A DNA stretch of 41,576 nt, from the NCBI GenBank assembly GCA_009991425.1, contig JAACWH010000087.1, positions 1-41,576 on the forward strand. The letters are read 5' to 3'. The position numbers and the translations under genes are program-made. Each line of letters opens with the position of its first letter. Position 1 is the first letter of the stretch. This document shows positions 7,757-17,655 of the stretch, piece after piece. Below the pieces are notes generated by a model. The model was given only the letters and a program-made list of their open reading frames with translations, ran no database searches and was not told the DNA's origin. Origin of the DNA: Leptospira sp. (GTDB lineage Bacteria > Spirochaetota > Leptospiria > Leptospirales > Leptospiraceae).

Positions 7757-10700
7757 CTACGGTTTTACTAATTTAGCAATTGGATCTAGAGTTGGACTCA
7801 ACCAATCTTCAAGTAAGGGCTCTGTGCCTAGTCTTTGCTTCTTCATAAGCAAATCTTTGTTAGAATTAGCAACTTCAGATACCAATTGTATCTTTCTTGC
7901 AGCTTCTATTGCTTTCCAATAGTAACCTAAAGCTTGCACATAATCCTGCTTCTTTTCATAGACTGCACCAATATTATTGTAGACTGCAACTAAGGTTTGG
8001 TAGATTTCTTGGTGGTCTTGGTCATCTTCCACCAAACGCTTAATCATTTTTTCCTTGGCTTCAAAATCTTCCATCACTTTGAGATAATTAGAAAGTGCTG
8101 AATTCAGTTGGTTAGTATAGTATGCTGAATTACCGAATCCAAGAATTAAACTAGTATTAAAATAAAGATCTTCTTCACCTAAATTCGACCAGGTATTAAT
8201 GGAACTTTCAAAATCTCCCAACATATAAGAAATCCAACCTTCGTAATAGATCATTTCTCGATTGGCCTTTTCATTTATCAATGCATTCGGTTCTTCTTGG
8301 GCTTTTTCAAAATAAGCCTGGGCAGTAAGCAGTCCCCTTCTTCTTTCAATTTCCTTTTCAGGAAGTTTAACTAGGGAGCGGTTGGGATATATTTTTCTTC
8401 CAGGGAATTCTCTGATTAGATCTGTTTGCAAAATTCCAGAGGCTTGTAGATAGATGATTTTTCCTCTATCAAAATAGATCTTGGCTGGATCACCCTCTTT
8501 TAAAGTTTCATCTTCATCTCTTCTACCATAATTGTCTTTGAACTCGAGATATCTTTTCTCAGAATTCTGCAAAAGGTTTTCTGCTTCTGAGAAATCTAAA
8601 ACACCCATATAGTATTCAGCCATGCGAAGTACAGCTGGATAATGAGATGGATCATAGGATGCTGCAAGTTCAAATTGTTTCATTGCCCTTAGAGCTTCGC
8701 TTTTCTTTAGAAACAATCTACCTCTTTGGTAGTAGCCCTCAGCATATTTATTTCCATACACAGTATAACCATTCTGCTCTTCATCTTTACTGAAAATAAT
8801 ATTGAGCAATTCTTCTGCATTATCATCGATGTCCATTTCAGTAACCTGATCTTCAGGTGTAACATTATAACGGACTCTGGTTTCTTCTGGATCAAGATCT
8901 ATATAAAAAGATGCTAGTTTGCTTAAGATGAAAAGACTTAAATCATCTTCTATTCCCAATTGGTTTTTAACAATTCTATGGTGGTTGAGAACGAATTGTG
9001 GATTCTTATCTCGCTTCCAAATTTCAATATAGGAACTTAGAATTCCCCCATGTCCAACAGGATCCTTTGGATAGATCTCAACTATCTTGTTGTATTCTGA
9101 AGCTGCCTTGGGGAATTCTTTATTGTTATAATAAATTTTTGCAATCCCTGCTCTTGCATCAATATTATCAGGAGTATTTGCATCAGTGAATATTCTTTTA
9201 TAGTATTCAATAGCTAATGTATCGTTTTTATAATTCTTGGATCTTTCCCCATCCATAAAATCTCTTGCATTGAATGAATGAAATCTTCCCAAATTTAAGT
9301 AAGTAGGAATATGATGGATATCATCTTTAACCCGAACAACTATATAAGCACCTGCTTTAAGTATTCTTCTCTTCTGACGATCCTGGGAGGTTAAATAAAC
9401 TTTGCGATCAGGATCTTTGATTATACCAGCAATTTCGATTCCTTGGTCAGACCAACTTGAATCATCTGAAATCGAGATATAGGGAACATCTTTTCTCTTA
9501 GACCAATCTGGAAATGCTGGTTCGACTTTTCCAAATAACATCTCAAAAGATTCTTCATAAAGTCCAGCCTTGCTGTATTCAACTCCATACGCATTTAAAT
9601 ACTTTAAGTCATTAGGATGAATCTCTTCTCCCTTAATAAAAAATTCTTTTGCTTCTCGGAGCAATTTCTTCTTTTCTGCCTGATCTTTTTCTGCACCGTA
9701 TAGACGAATTGCAGATAGACCTTCTTCATAATAGCCACTTGCTCGACCAGGGATAATTACATATTTATATAAACTTACAAAACTAACAACGAATAGAAGA
9801 GCAGCGGCTGCTGCGAATATAGTATTTCGAATTAATTTTCTTTGCTTGAGAGCACCTTCTTTGGTATAGATAGGTCTCGTGGAAATAATAGGAACACCAT
9901 CATCAGAATAAGGTTTAGATCTATCAAATAGACTAACTTCTTCTCCATATACTCCTGATAGGTATTCTGCAATTTCTTCTGGTTTTTGTTGGTGCTTAAT
10001 TAACTCTAATAATTCTTTCTGATTCTTTGTGGGAATACCTTTGTTAACGATAGATTCTATGACAAGTCTTCTTAACTTAGGAGGGTATTTGATAATTTCT
10101 CTTTGAATGATAGCAAGGTCTTCATCAGAGAGTCCGTCTTCTAGAGATCCTTCTTCTTGCTCCATCAAAGAGGACAATTCGTCTTCTAGAACGCCTTCAG
10201 AACCTAGATTAGGTGAGCCAATATCATCTAAATCGGGAGGTTCCATATCTCCCATAGGATCCATGCTTGATTCTAAGTCAGAAAAGTTATCATCACTACT
10301 TTCAGCATTTAGATCAACACTCATGTCTCCGAAAGGATCACTGTCATCCATAGAAGAAACATCCGCTGCGGAATCAGTAGTTTCATCCATATCACCAAAT
10401 GGATCTGCTTCTTCGCCTGGACTATCATTTGAATCATTACCAAAATCTGAAAAAGGATCAGCTTCTGTTGAAGCAGTAGGAGTAGAGGCATCAAAATCAG
10501 CAAATGGATCTGCTTCCATGCCAGCAGTCTCAGAACCAGCAGAAAGATCAGCGAATGGATCTTCCTCATTTGAGCCAGAAGTAGCATCTGCACCAAAATC
10601 TCCAAATGGATCTTCCGCTCCTAAATCAGATTCTGCAGTTGGGCTAGCATCTGTATTAAAATCAGCAAAAGGGTCTGCATCTGATGATGCTGGAGTAGAT

Positions 10701-11515
10701 TCACCCAAGTCAGCAAATGGATCTTCCTCGGAAGATGTTTCAGCAGTTGGTGTAGTTGATTCTGTATCAAAATCGGCGAAAGGATCCGAAGTAGAAGTAC
10801 TTTCTCCACCTAGATCGCTAAGTGGATCTTCTTCAGTATCAGTTAATGGATCAGAATCGAAATTTGCAAATGGATCTTCTTCAGCATCAGAACTAGGGGC
10901 TGCAGTATCACCGCCAAGATCAGCAAAAGGATCCTCATCCATTTCATTAGTAGTTGTTTCTGTTGGCTGCTCAGCAAAAGGATCTTCACTTTCCTCTATC
11001 TCGTCATCGTTAGAAAGGGCAGGAAAATCATCATTTACAGAATCTTCTTCCGTATCAGGGCTAGGCTGTCCACCTAAATCACTGAAAATGTCATCTCCAA
11101 AAGGATCCCTATTAGTCTCAGGCGTACTATCTTCTGGTTTTTTTTCAGAACTGGGTTCTGCTAAAAGTTCGTCTAGGTCTATATCATCGTCTTCAAAGCT
11201 TTTAAAACTAGGAGGTGCAGGAGAGGAATCAGAATCGGTATCAAAATCTGTATCTGTTTCATCAGACCATAGGTCGGATGAAATTTCCCCTTCCTCAGGG
11301 AAATCTGAGTTTTCTGATTCACTTCCTTCCCCATCTTCTTCAGTGAACACAACTGGCTCGGAATACCCCATTTTTTGGCGGTACACCTTTGCCATTGGAT
11401 TCAGATCTTCTGAATTCAAGGGGTTTTTATTCAAAGGCTCAAAAAGACTTTGAATGAGTGTTATATCATCTTCTGATAATTTATCCAATGATTCTGACAT
11501 ATTGGTATAGTTCAA
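7757..11515 (-). CDS. Large inner-membrane TPR protein with DPF repeats, candidate periplasmic flagellar collar protein FlcA
   Basis: This 1252-residue protein has three parts. Residues about 1-440 are very acidic and low in complexity, with some 13 copies of a DPF(A/G/S)D(L/F/M) motif. Residues about 455-530 form a helical cytoplasmic block (IIQREIIKYPPKLRRLVIES). One membrane helix at about 560-582 leads to a periplasmic C-terminal half rich in TPR-like helix pairs (residues about 595-1225, with ALGYYWKAIEAARK near the end). The layout of cytoplasmic helical block, single TM and periplasmic TPRs is that of FlcA (BB0236 in Borrelia), which organises the flagellar collar. The assignment comes from architecture and remembered similarity, not a search. 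TPR membrane protein is sure; FlcA is probable. The DPF region is far longer than in Borrelia. Confidence 0.6.
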   Translation of the reverse strand: MNYTNMSESLDKLSEDDITLIQSLFEPLNKNPLNSEDLNPMAKVYRQKMGYSEPVVFTEEDGEGSESENSDFPEEGEISSDLWSDETDTDFDTDSDSSPAPPSFKSFEDDDIDLDELLAEPSSEKKPEDSTPETNRDPFGDDIFSDLGGQPSPDTEEDSVNDDFPALSNDDEIEESEDPFAEQPTETTTNEMDEDPFADLGGDTAAPSSDAEEDPFANFDSDPLTDTEEDPLSDLGGESTSTSDPFADFDTESTTPTAETSSEEDPFADLGESTPASSDADPFADFNTDASPTAESDLGAEDPFGDFGADATSGSNEEDPFADLSAGSETAGMEADPFADFDASTPTASTEADPFSDFGNDSNDSPGEEADPFGDMDETTDSAADVSSMDDSDPFGDMSVDLNAESSDDNFSDLESSMDPMGDMEPPDLDDIGSPNLGSEGVLEDELSSLMEQEEGSLEDGLSDEDLAIIQREIIKYPPKLRRLVIESIVNKGIPTKNQKELLELIKHQQKPEEIAEYLSGVYGEEVSLFDRSKPYSDDGVPIISTRPIYTKEGALKQRKLIRNTIFAAAAALLFVVSFVSLYKYVIIPGRASGYYEEGLSAIRLYGAEKDQAEKKKLLREAKEFFIKGEEIHPNDLKYLNAYGVEYSKAGLYEESFEMLFGKVEPAFPDWSKRKDVPYISISDDSSWSDQGIEIAGIIKDPDRKVYLTSQDRQKRRILKAGAYIVVRVKDDIHHIPTYLNLGRFHSFNARDFMDGERSKNYKNDTLAIEYYKRIFTDANTPDNIDARAGIAKIYYNNKEFPKAASEYNKIVEIYPKDPVGHGGILSSYIEIWKRDKNPQFVLNHHRIVKNQLGIEDDLSLFILSKLASFYIDLDPEETRVRYNVTPEDQVTEMDIDDNAEELLNIIFSKDEEQNGYTVYGNKYAEGYYQRGRLFLKKSEALRAMKQFELAASYDPSHYPAVLRMAEYYMGVLDFSEAENLLQNSEKRYLEFKDNYGRRDEDETLKEGDPAKIYFDRGKIIYLQASGILQTDLIREFPGRKIYPNRSLVKLPEKEIERRRGLLTAQAYFEKAQEEPNALINEKANREMIYYEGWISYMLGDFESSINTWSNLGEEDLYFNTSLILGFGNSAYYTNQLNSALSNYLKVMEDFEAKEKMIKRLVEDDQDHQEIYQTLVAVYNNIGAVYEKKQDYVQALGYYWKAIEAARKIQLVSEVANSNKDLLMKKQRLGTEPLLEDWLSPTLDPIAKLVKP
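10310..11110 (-). repeat. Tandem degenerate DPF-repeat coding region
   Basis: Within the FlcA-like gene, about 13 units encode DPFADL, DPFADF, DPFGDM or variants, spaced 15-25 residues apart by Ser/Thr/Glu/Asp-rich linkers. At DNA level the recurring minus-strand unit is GATCCATTTGC-like on the plus strand, with wobble differences, so the copies are old or diverging rather than fresh duplications. The composition keeps the antisense strand free of stops for about 1.3 kb. Confidence 0.8.
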
Positions 11516-11614
11516 ATATCGGATTCTCTAAGAAAAACCAAGAGAATAAATTGATTATGTCTATGTAGATTTTTTTTCATCAAAAATCGCAAATGACTCG
11601 AAAATATCTATAGC

Positions 11615-12496
11615 ATGATCTCGAAATCCAAATTTACTTTATTCCTAATTCTATTTCTATTGTTTTTCTTCGGAAGCATTTTTTCAGAGGAAGCTATGGA
11701 CTGGATAGGCTCCTATTCTTCCCTTGAAATGGAATCTGGAGACATTGAGGATGTCGATGATAGCAGAATGTACTACCAATGGCAAATAGATTCGCTTAAA
11801 AGAGCAGTATCACCCCGCTACATTCGACTTTTAGATATCTACAAATATGCTGAATCGGGAAATATATTAAACAAGGGAATCTTATTTAGCTACACTGGCC
11901 TAAAAAATAAGAAAGTTGAACTCTGTGGAAATTTCTTGAATTGGAAATGCGAACCCATGAGAAAAAATCAATTTGGAGTTTTCTACAGATTGGTTCCTCC
12001 CAATTCTGTTGATGAAAATTTAAATCGCCTAACTAAATATCAATATAAGTTTAAAGTTGATGGCCTCTATGAATATGATACAGAAAATAAAGAAATTGAA
12101 CCCGATTCATCTGGATCTTATTTTTCCATTTACTATTTAGATAAAACAGATAAAGATAAATACATAACAACTATAATATTAGATGATTCGAACTTTGAAG
12201 AACAAAATTTAAGAACCATAAAATTTCAAATTTACCTTCCTGAAAATGATTCCGTCAGCGTAACAGGGAACTTCAATAACTGGAACTTAGAAGCAGATTA
12301 TATGACCAAACTTCCCAATGGAATATTTGAAATGGAAAAGAAATTATTACCTGGAACCTATTACTACCAATTTGTAGCAGATGGAGAAGTCTTAGCTGAT
12401 AAATTCAATCCAAATGTCAAAGTAAGGGAACCTTACGATGAATTAGTATCTGAACTAGTCGTACCTGCCCGATTGGAAGCGATAGAAAGAAAATAA
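11615..12496 (+). CDS. Secreted protein with two CBM48/E-set glycogen-binding-like domains
   Basis: The 293-residue protein has a clear signal peptide (FTLFLILFLLFFFGSIFSEE). Two related beta-sandwich domains follow. In the first (about 85-175) the key phrase is VELCGNFLNWKCEPM, then YQYKFKVDGLYEYD. In the second (about 197-290) it is VSVTGNFNNWN, then GTYYYQFVADGEVLAD. The pattern G(N/D)FxxW followed by YxYKFxVDG is typical of CBM48/AMPK-beta glycogen-binding E-set domains. No catalytic domain is attached. As it is exported, it is unlikely to act on cytoplasmic glycogen and may bind envelope glycans or be a structural fold. It is divergent from the FlcA-like gene with 99 bases between starts. 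Confidence 0.75.
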   Translation: MISKSKFTLFLILFLLFFFGSIFSEEAMDWIGSYSSLEMESGDIEDVDDSRMYYQWQIDSLKRAVSPRYIRLLDIYKYAESGNILNKGILFSYTGLKNKKVELCGNFLNWKCEPMRKNQFGVFYRLVPPNSVDENLNRLTKYQYKFKVDGLYEYDTENKEIEPDSSGSYFSIYYLDKTDKDKYITTIILDDSNFEEQNLRTIKFQIYLPENDSVSVTGNFNNWNLEADYMTKLPNGIFEMEKKLLPGTYYYQFVADGEVLADKFNPNVKVREPYDELVSELVVPARLEAIERK

Positions 12497-12535
12497 ATAA
12501 GAAATTTTATTGAGAGAAAGATGAATGAGTCTAAA

Positions 12536-14656
12536 TTATTTTCTTTTCTCAATATTTGGTTCTTCAGAGTCTTCCTCTTCCGAAGAACCAAATAAGAATT
12601 TTGTAGTTGATTTAAAACCTTTCTGAACGCTTCCAATAGCTGAATTGACATATTCGGAAGCTGCTGAACCCGCAATTCCACCTACCGCAGCACCTGCAGG
12701 ACCTGCAAGTAGAATAGTTCCCACATATACAGAACCCAGCCATACGGGGTCTATGAAAGGAACATTCTTTCCAAAAACACCTTGGTACAATATTGGCAGT
12801 TTGAGTGCTTTACCTGCTGGTCCTGGAAGAGCAACTGTTATGCGCATATTAATTTTATCACCAGCAATTTTACCATTTGCCTCTGCATCCAAGCCGACAC
12901 CTTTCATTTTAACATTCGTTAACATTGTTACTTTTTTTTCATATTGTAACTTTCCTGTTATGGAAGAATACTCCATGCTATTACCTGTAGGTCCATTGAA
13001 ATTTATCAATTTACCTAAACTAGCTATTGGTCTAAAAAAATTGAGATAGCCTAAAAGCTCGCCTTCTTGAAGCAAATAATCACCATTAATATAAATATTG
13101 GATTCCATTGAGTTTGCATTCGATCCAATAGATGATAGCACGAAATTTCCAGAAAAATTGCCTGTAAGATATTTTTTATCCGAGTAATGATTTAATAATT
13201 TTTCTGTATTAACATCACGAAGAATATGGTTGCTATTAAGTTTAAATATTCCAGATTTATAAGTTAGTTGACCATCTGAGAGGATTTCCCCGTCATAATA
13301 TTTCGTTTTTATCCCAGAGAGAAGAAGATTACCATTTTTATAAATCGTTTTTCCTTGGATCGAATCAATCTTATATTGATAGAAGGAAATATTTTTTAGT
13401 TTCCAATCAAGAATAATATTAACTTTGGATTTATATCCAGTATCAGGAATGCCTTTGAATGCCTTTGATTTATCTAAATCAGCATCTAACCATAAATTAA
13501 CCACTTGGATAATTGATTCATAATCGAAAAACTGCGAATTTATAGAAAAATAAATTTGAGGAGATTTTCCAAATGTAAGAATTCCATTTCCGTAGACCTT
13601 GCTTTTGCCAATCCATTCTACTTGAATATCATCTAGTGTAAGCTTTTCATCTTTTATAGAATAATATATCATCAGACCGCCTATAAAGTTACCAAAGCTT
13701 TTATCTTTTTTATAGGATAAGTTTAATATTCTAGCATCAAACAAATGCAACCTAACCAAATCCTCATCATCTTTTGTTAGATGTATTTTGCCAGTTAAAG
13801 AAGAAAATTTAAAATTAGCCCGGGGAAAAATCACTAGAATATCTTCTGCAATTGAAGCAGAAAATTGTGTTAAAAAAATAGAAGATTTAATTCTAAAGTT
13901 TTCATAATTCAACTCATCTGAAACGAAGGAAAAATCTGAGTAAATTTCCAATTTTTCCTCATTCATTTTGCCAAATAAATCTAAATGGAATTTCCTTGAA
14001 TTGGCAACTATTTCTAGATTAGAATTCCAAATATAGAAATTATACAATTTACCATTTAATCCATTGTTATATTTAATATGAATATTTTCTAAAACAAATG
14101 TGGAAGGAAGTTGAGAAAGAAAGTTTACAAGATTAAATTCTTGATTGTTAGATGCAGCTTCAGATTTATTTTTATCGTTGGTATTTTCATTTTTTTTATC
14201 TTCGAAACTCTCATTTAAGGTATTTACTTTTTCAAGGGCATCAATTTGAGAAAAAACAGGAAAGCTTCCATCTTTATTTCTAATGATTGAAATAGATCCT
14301 GAATTTAGATAGATTCCAGTAACTTCGACATCACCAGATAATAATGATAATACGCCAATACGAACAAATACTCGATTTACAGTTGCAATATTCAAATTAT
14401 CCTTAGATAAATTGACGTAACTAAATTCTACTCCAGGTATTGGAAATATTTTTATATCAGAATCAGAAAATTCAATATTCAATTCGGATCTTTGTTGGAT
14501 TTCTTCAAAAATTAATTTCTTATAGGCTTCTAAATCCATAAAATAAGGAATAGAGTAAACTAAGACTGAAATTATTGTAGCAAATGAAATTATGGAAATA
14601 GAAATCCAAATAAATAATTTCTTGATATTACGATAAAAAGATTCACTAAAAAACAT
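12536..14656 (-). CDS. AsmA-like envelope protein
   Basis: The 706-residue protein begins with one membrane anchor (about 15-37) followed by IPYFMDLEAYKKLIFEEIQQ and a IKIFPIPGVEFSYVNLSKD block, the typical AsmA start. A long beta-rich body ends in an AsmA C-terminal-like region at about 560-630 (VKMKGVGLDAEANGKIAGDK). This family forms long periplasmic beta-grooves thought to move or organise phospholipids between membranes. The C-terminus has a Gly/Ala-rich stretch (ILLAGPAGAAVGGIAGSAAS, about 650-670), possibly membrane-active, then an acidic tail. The start lies 5 bases after the oppF stop, making it the last gene of the seven-gene operon. Its stop is 40 bases from the convergent CBM48-like gene. 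Confidence 0.75.
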   Translation of the reverse strand: MFFSESFYRNIKKLFIWISISIISFATIISVLVYSIPYFMDLEAYKKLIFEEIQQRSELNIEFSDSDIKIFPIPGVEFSYVNLSKDNLNIATVNRVFVRIGVLSLLSGDVEVTGIYLNSGSISIIRNKDGSFPVFSQIDALEKVNTLNESFEDKKNENTNDKNKSEAASNNQEFNLVNFLSQLPSTFVLENIHIKYNNGLNGKLYNFYIWNSNLEIVANSRKFHLDLFGKMNEEKLEIYSDFSFVSDELNYENFRIKSSIFLTQFSASIAEDILVIFPRANFKFSSLTGKIHLTKDDEDLVRLHLFDARILNLSYKKDKSFGNFIGGLMIYYSIKDEKLTLDDIQVEWIGKSKVYGNGILTFGKSPQIYFSINSQFFDYESIIQVVNLWLDADLDKSKAFKGIPDTGYKSKVNIILDWKLKNISFYQYKIDSIQGKTIYKNGNLLLSGIKTKYYDGEILSDGQLTYKSGIFKLNSNHILRDVNTEKLLNHYSDKKYLTGNFSGNFVLSSIGSNANSMESNIYINGDYLLQEGELLGYLNFFRPIASLGKLINFNGPTGNSMEYSSITGKLQYEKKVTMLTNVKMKGVGLDAEANGKIAGDKINMRITVALPGPAGKALKLPILYQGVFGKNVPFIDPVWLGSVYVGTILLAGPAGAAVGGIAGSAASEYVNSAIGSVQKGFKSTTKFLFGSSEEEDSEEPNIEKRK
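12554..12593. repeat. Perfect 12-bp inverted repeat at the end of the AsmA-like gene
   Basis: ATTTGGTTCTTC (12554-12565) and GAAGAACCAAAT (12582-12593) are exact inverted arms with a 16-base loop. The repeat lies inside the last codons of the AsmA-like gene, about 60-100 bases past the stop of the convergent gene. It could form a strong hairpin in either transcript, but no T-tract follows on either strand, so it is not a standard intrinsic terminator. Confidence 0.5.
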
Positions 14657-14661
14657 AAAAT

Positions 14662-15618
14662 TTATTTTTCTGGAAAATGACAGTAAGTGAAATGATCCTC
14701 ATGTAAGTTTACTTTTTCTGGCTTTTTAGTTCTACAAATTTCTTTAGCTATCGGACATCTTGTATGAAAATAACATGCTTCTGGCTTATTTATCACAGAA
14801 GGGATCTCACCTATAAGTGTAGGACGTTCCCTATTTCTATTCTTTAAATCATAGGAAGAAGCGAATAAAGCTTTAGTATATGGATGACTGGGTTTATTAG
14901 TAATCTGATCTCTTGTCCCAAATTCAACAATTTTCCCCAAATACATTACTGCAATTTTGTCCGAAATATATTTCACAATATTTAAATCGTGGGAAATAAA
15001 TAAATAGGAGAGATTGAAATCTTTTTTCAAAGTTTTTAAAAGGTTCATCACCTGTGCTTGAGTAGAAACATCAAGTGCTGAAACTGCTTCATCACAGATA
15101 ATAAGTTTTGGATTAAGTATTAGAGCTCGAGCAATTGCGATTCTTTGTCTCTGCCCTCCTGAAAATTCATGAGGATATCGATCTAAAATATCAACAGAAA
15201 GATTAACTTTTGTTAACATTTCTTTTACCTTATCGATTATTTCTTCTTTGCTAAATTCAGGAAAATGTATTTCAACTCCTTCTGAAATGATTTCAAAAAT
15301 TGTCATTCTTGGATTCAAGGAAGAATAAGGATCTTGGAAAATAACTTGAATGCTTTTACGAAGTGGAAGCCATTCTGATTTTTTTATACCATTTAAGTTT
15401 TGACCTTCAAAAATTAATTCACCAGATGCAATTGGCAATAATCCTAACATTGCCTTGCCTAATGTTGATTTACCGCAGCCACTTTCCCCAACAAGACCTA
15501 CAGTCTCACTGCTTTTAATTGAAAAGCTTACATCTTCTACAGCTTTAATTTCTTTTGCATTCCAGCCTATAACAGAGCCCGAAAAGTAAGAAACATAAAG
15601 ATTTTTTAATTCAATCAT
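14662..15618 (-). CDS. oppF: Oligopeptide ABC transporter ATPase, OppF type
   Basis: A 318-residue ABC ATPase with Walker [10 protein letters not shown] (residues 44-52), Q-loop in VIFQDPYSS, signature FSGGQRQRIAIARAL, Walker B LIICDEAVSALD, and the H-loop in FISHDLNIV. The C-terminal oligopeptide/dipeptide extension carries Cys in ACYFHTRCP and EICRT, as in OppD/OppF proteins that bind an Fe-S cluster. It forms the cytoplasmic motor heterodimer with the OppD-like protein encoded just upstream; the two genes overlap by 4 bases. The D-loop and Q-loop look normal, so it should be active. Confidence 0.88.
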   Translation of the reverse strand: MIELKNLYVSYFSGSVIGWNAKEIKAVEDVSFSIKSSETVGLVGESGCGKSTLGKAMLGLLPIASGELIFEGQNLNGIKKSEWLPLRKSIQVIFQDPYSSLNPRMTIFEIISEGVEIHFPEFSKEEIIDKVKEMLTKVNLSVDILDRYPHEFSGGQRQRIAIARALILNPKLIICDEAVSALDVSTQAQVMNLLKTLKKDFNLSYLFISHDLNIVKYISDKIAVMYLGKIVEFGTRDQITNKPSHPYTKALFASSYDLKNRNRERPTLIGEIPSVINKPEACYFHTRCPIAKEICRTKKPEKVNLHEDHFTYCHFPEK

Positions 15619-16613
15619 TTCTCTTTACCTTCCAACAAATGACATAAGGCTGAATGAGATTCTGAAAGCTTAATATGATTTGGTTTCTTTAATCTGCAAA
15701 TGTCCATTTTATATTTACATCTTTGTTCAAAATGACATCCTATCGGATAATCAATTGGGGAAGGAACTATTCCAGGTATAACTTCTAATTCTTGGCTGAG
15801 ATTATCTGTAGATGGATATGAATTCAATAAGGCTTGCGTATAAGGATGTTTAGGTGAATCGATGACTTCTTCAATTGTACCCGATTCTACAATTTCACCA
15901 GCATACATTACCGCTATTCTATCTGCCATATGACTCACCAAAGCGATATCATGCGATATGAATAAAACGGATAGAGAGAATTGTTCTTTCAATTCCATTA
16001 GCAAATGAATCAACTGAGCTTGTATAGTAACATCAATAGCAGATGTCGGTTCATCAGCTATGAGTAGAATTGGATCAGTTATCAATGCCATAGCAATAGA
16101 TATACGTTGAAGCATACCTCCGCTCATATGATTGGGATAGGAATTCAATCTCTGTTTAACATCAGTGATTCCAACTTTTTCTAATAGGTATTCAGCTTTA
16201 TCTAAAGCCTCTTGCTTGCTTCCCATTCCATGAACGAGAAAGGCTTCAATAATTTGGTCTTTAATTTTTTTGAGAGGATTCAATGAGGAAAAAGGCTCTT
16301 GGAATACATAAGAGATTTGATTTCCTCTTAATTTCTGAATACTCATATTATCCATTTTAATGATATCTTCTTCTTGGAATAGAATAGAACCTGATTTATA
16401 TTTCGCTAAATTGCTAGGCAATAACTTAGTGAGAGCAAGTGAACAGACCGACTTTCCACAACCACTTTCTCCAACCAAGGCAAGGAACTCACCCTCTTTG
16501 ATTTGGAAAGAAATATCTTGAATAACAGGCAGGCTTCCATTTTCGGTAACTAGATCCAGACTAAAATCTTTCACGTCTAAAAGGATCTTTCTATCCTCGC
16601 TTAGCTTACTCAT
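15615..16613 (-). CDS. oppD: Oligopeptide ABC transporter ATPase, OppD type
   Basis: A 332-residue ABC ATPase with Walker [10 protein letters not shown] (48-56), Q-loop in [16 protein letters not shown], signature [15 protein letters not shown], Walker [13 protein letters not shown] and H-loop FISHDIALV. The last 60 residues are the oligopeptide C-terminal domain with [14 protein letters not shown]. The MSGGM(L)QR signature is typical of OppD/DppD rather than OppF. The start overlaps the permease gene upstream by 8 bases and the stop overlaps oppF, so the ATPases and permeases are translated from one message. In Enterobacteria the YejBE permeases work with a single fused ATPase, YejF; here two separate ATPases take that place. 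Confidence 0.88.
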   Translation of the reverse strand: MSKLSEDRKILLDVKDFSLDLVTENGSLPVIQDISFQIKEGEFLALVGESGCGKSVCSLALTKLLPSNLAKYKSGSILFQEEDIIKMDNMSIQKLRGNQISYVFQEPFSSLNPLKKIKDQIIEAFLVHGMGSKQEALDKAEYLLEKVGITDVKQRLNSYPNHMSGGMLQRISIAMALITDPILLIADEPTSAIDVTIQAQLIHLLMELKEQFSLSVLFISHDIALVSHMADRIAVMYAGEIVESGTIEEVIDSPKHPYTQALLNSYPSTDNLSQELEVIPGIVPSPIDYPIGCHFEQRCKYKMDICRLKKPNHIKLSESHSALCHLLEGKEK

Positions 16614-17655
16614 ATTCTACGAGCTCCTTGGAATCGAAGGCGTCCCGAAGCCCTTCACCCACAAATGCAGAAAGTAAAATAGTCAGAAACAAAGCCATAG
16701 ATGGAAATGCAATCAGCCACCATGCAGTTAGTCGCTCACGACCTTGGCCGATTAATTCTCCCCAAGACGGATTCGGCGCAGGAATTCCATAGCCCAAGAA
16801 ATCCAAAGCTGATAAAATAGATATAGAAGAAATTAAAGTGAAAGGAAGAAAGGTTACCAATGGAGTAATTGCATTGGGAAGAAGATGGCGAAATATAATT
16901 TTTGTATTAGATACCCCTAGCGCTCTGGCTGCATCAACAAATTGAAAATTTCTTAATTTTAAAAATTCTCCTCTCATATAATAACTAAGTCCTATCCAAC
17001 TCAAAGCTCCATAAGTTATTAAGAGCACCATAAAACCCTTCCCTAAGAAAGATCCCATAATTAATATAACATAGAGAAATGGAATACTTGATAAAATTTC
17101 TATTATTCTCTGAACTGTAATATCAAGTAGCCCACCAAAATATCCTTGCACAGCACCGATGACCACAGCAAGAAACATTTCTACGAATACGAGAAGTAGA
17201 CTGAAGGTCATAGCAATTCTATACCCATAAATAATACGAGTAAACACATCCCTGCCTCTATCATCCGTTCCAAGAATATGTTTCGTATCTGGAGAACTCG
17301 GTGGATTTACTCCATCTTCTAGACTTTCTAAATTATCTTCATTAACCCCATAATTCAAAATAGGAAAAACCATATAGGATTCACCACTCACAAAATCTTC
17401 TCTATTCATTAGTTTTTTATAATTAGGCTGAGTTCGATTTGCCCCGCCTAACTCTTCCTCAGAATAATAAAAAACTATAGGAAAAAAATAATCTCCCTTG
17501 TATTGCAAGATCAAAGGTTTATTGTTCATAAGAACAGGTGAAAATAAAGATAATATATAAGAGCCAATTAAAAAGAGAAATGAATAATAAGCTCTCTTGT
17601 TATTTATAAATTTTCGAATTCGTTTCTTAGTATTAGGATTTAACATATCAATCAA
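16606..17655 (-). CDS. Peptide ABC transporter permease, YejE/OppC type
   Basis: A 349-residue inner-membrane permease. After the first helix (about 24-42) comes a periplasmic loop with [20 protein letters not shown] and [13 protein letters not shown], characteristic of Yej[21 protein letters not shown] is the shared OppC/YejE phrase. The binding-protein-dependent transport domain (about 145-345) has the EAA-type loop [20 protein letters not shown], which docks on the ATPases. It pairs with the YejB-like permease encoded upstream with an 8-base overlap. In Escherichia coli YejABEF takes up short peptides and microcin C; substrate here is unknown. Confidence 0.85.
   Translation of the reverse strand: MIDMLNPNTKKRIRKFINNKRAYYSFLFLIGSYILSLFSPVLMNNKPLILQYKGDYFFPIVFYYSEEELGGANRTQPNYKKLMNREDFVSGESYMVFPILNYGVNEDNLESLEDGVNPPSSPDTKHILGTDDRGRDVFTRIIYGYRIAMTFSLLLVFVEMFLAVVIGAVQGYFGGLLDITVQRIIEILSSIPFLYVILIMGSFLGKGFMVLLITYGALSWIGLSYYMRGEFLKLRNFQFVDAARALGVSNTKIIFRHLLPNAITPLVTFLPFTLISSISILSALDFLGYGIPAPNPSWGELIGQGRERLTAWWLIAFPSMALFLTILLSAFVGEGLRDAFDSKELVEYE

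Noticed and set aside
10107..11453. 448-codon plus-strand open frame opposite the DPF-repeat region
   Set aside because: It is Ser/Gly/Lys-rich mirror-image low complexity that follows from the repeat codons on the other strand; the minus-strand protein continues into a clear TM and TPR domain.
12645..13049. 134-codon plus-strand frame opposite the AsmA-like gene
   Set aside because: Pro/Ala-rich shadow of the Gly/Ala segment on the coding strand; no ribosome binding site.
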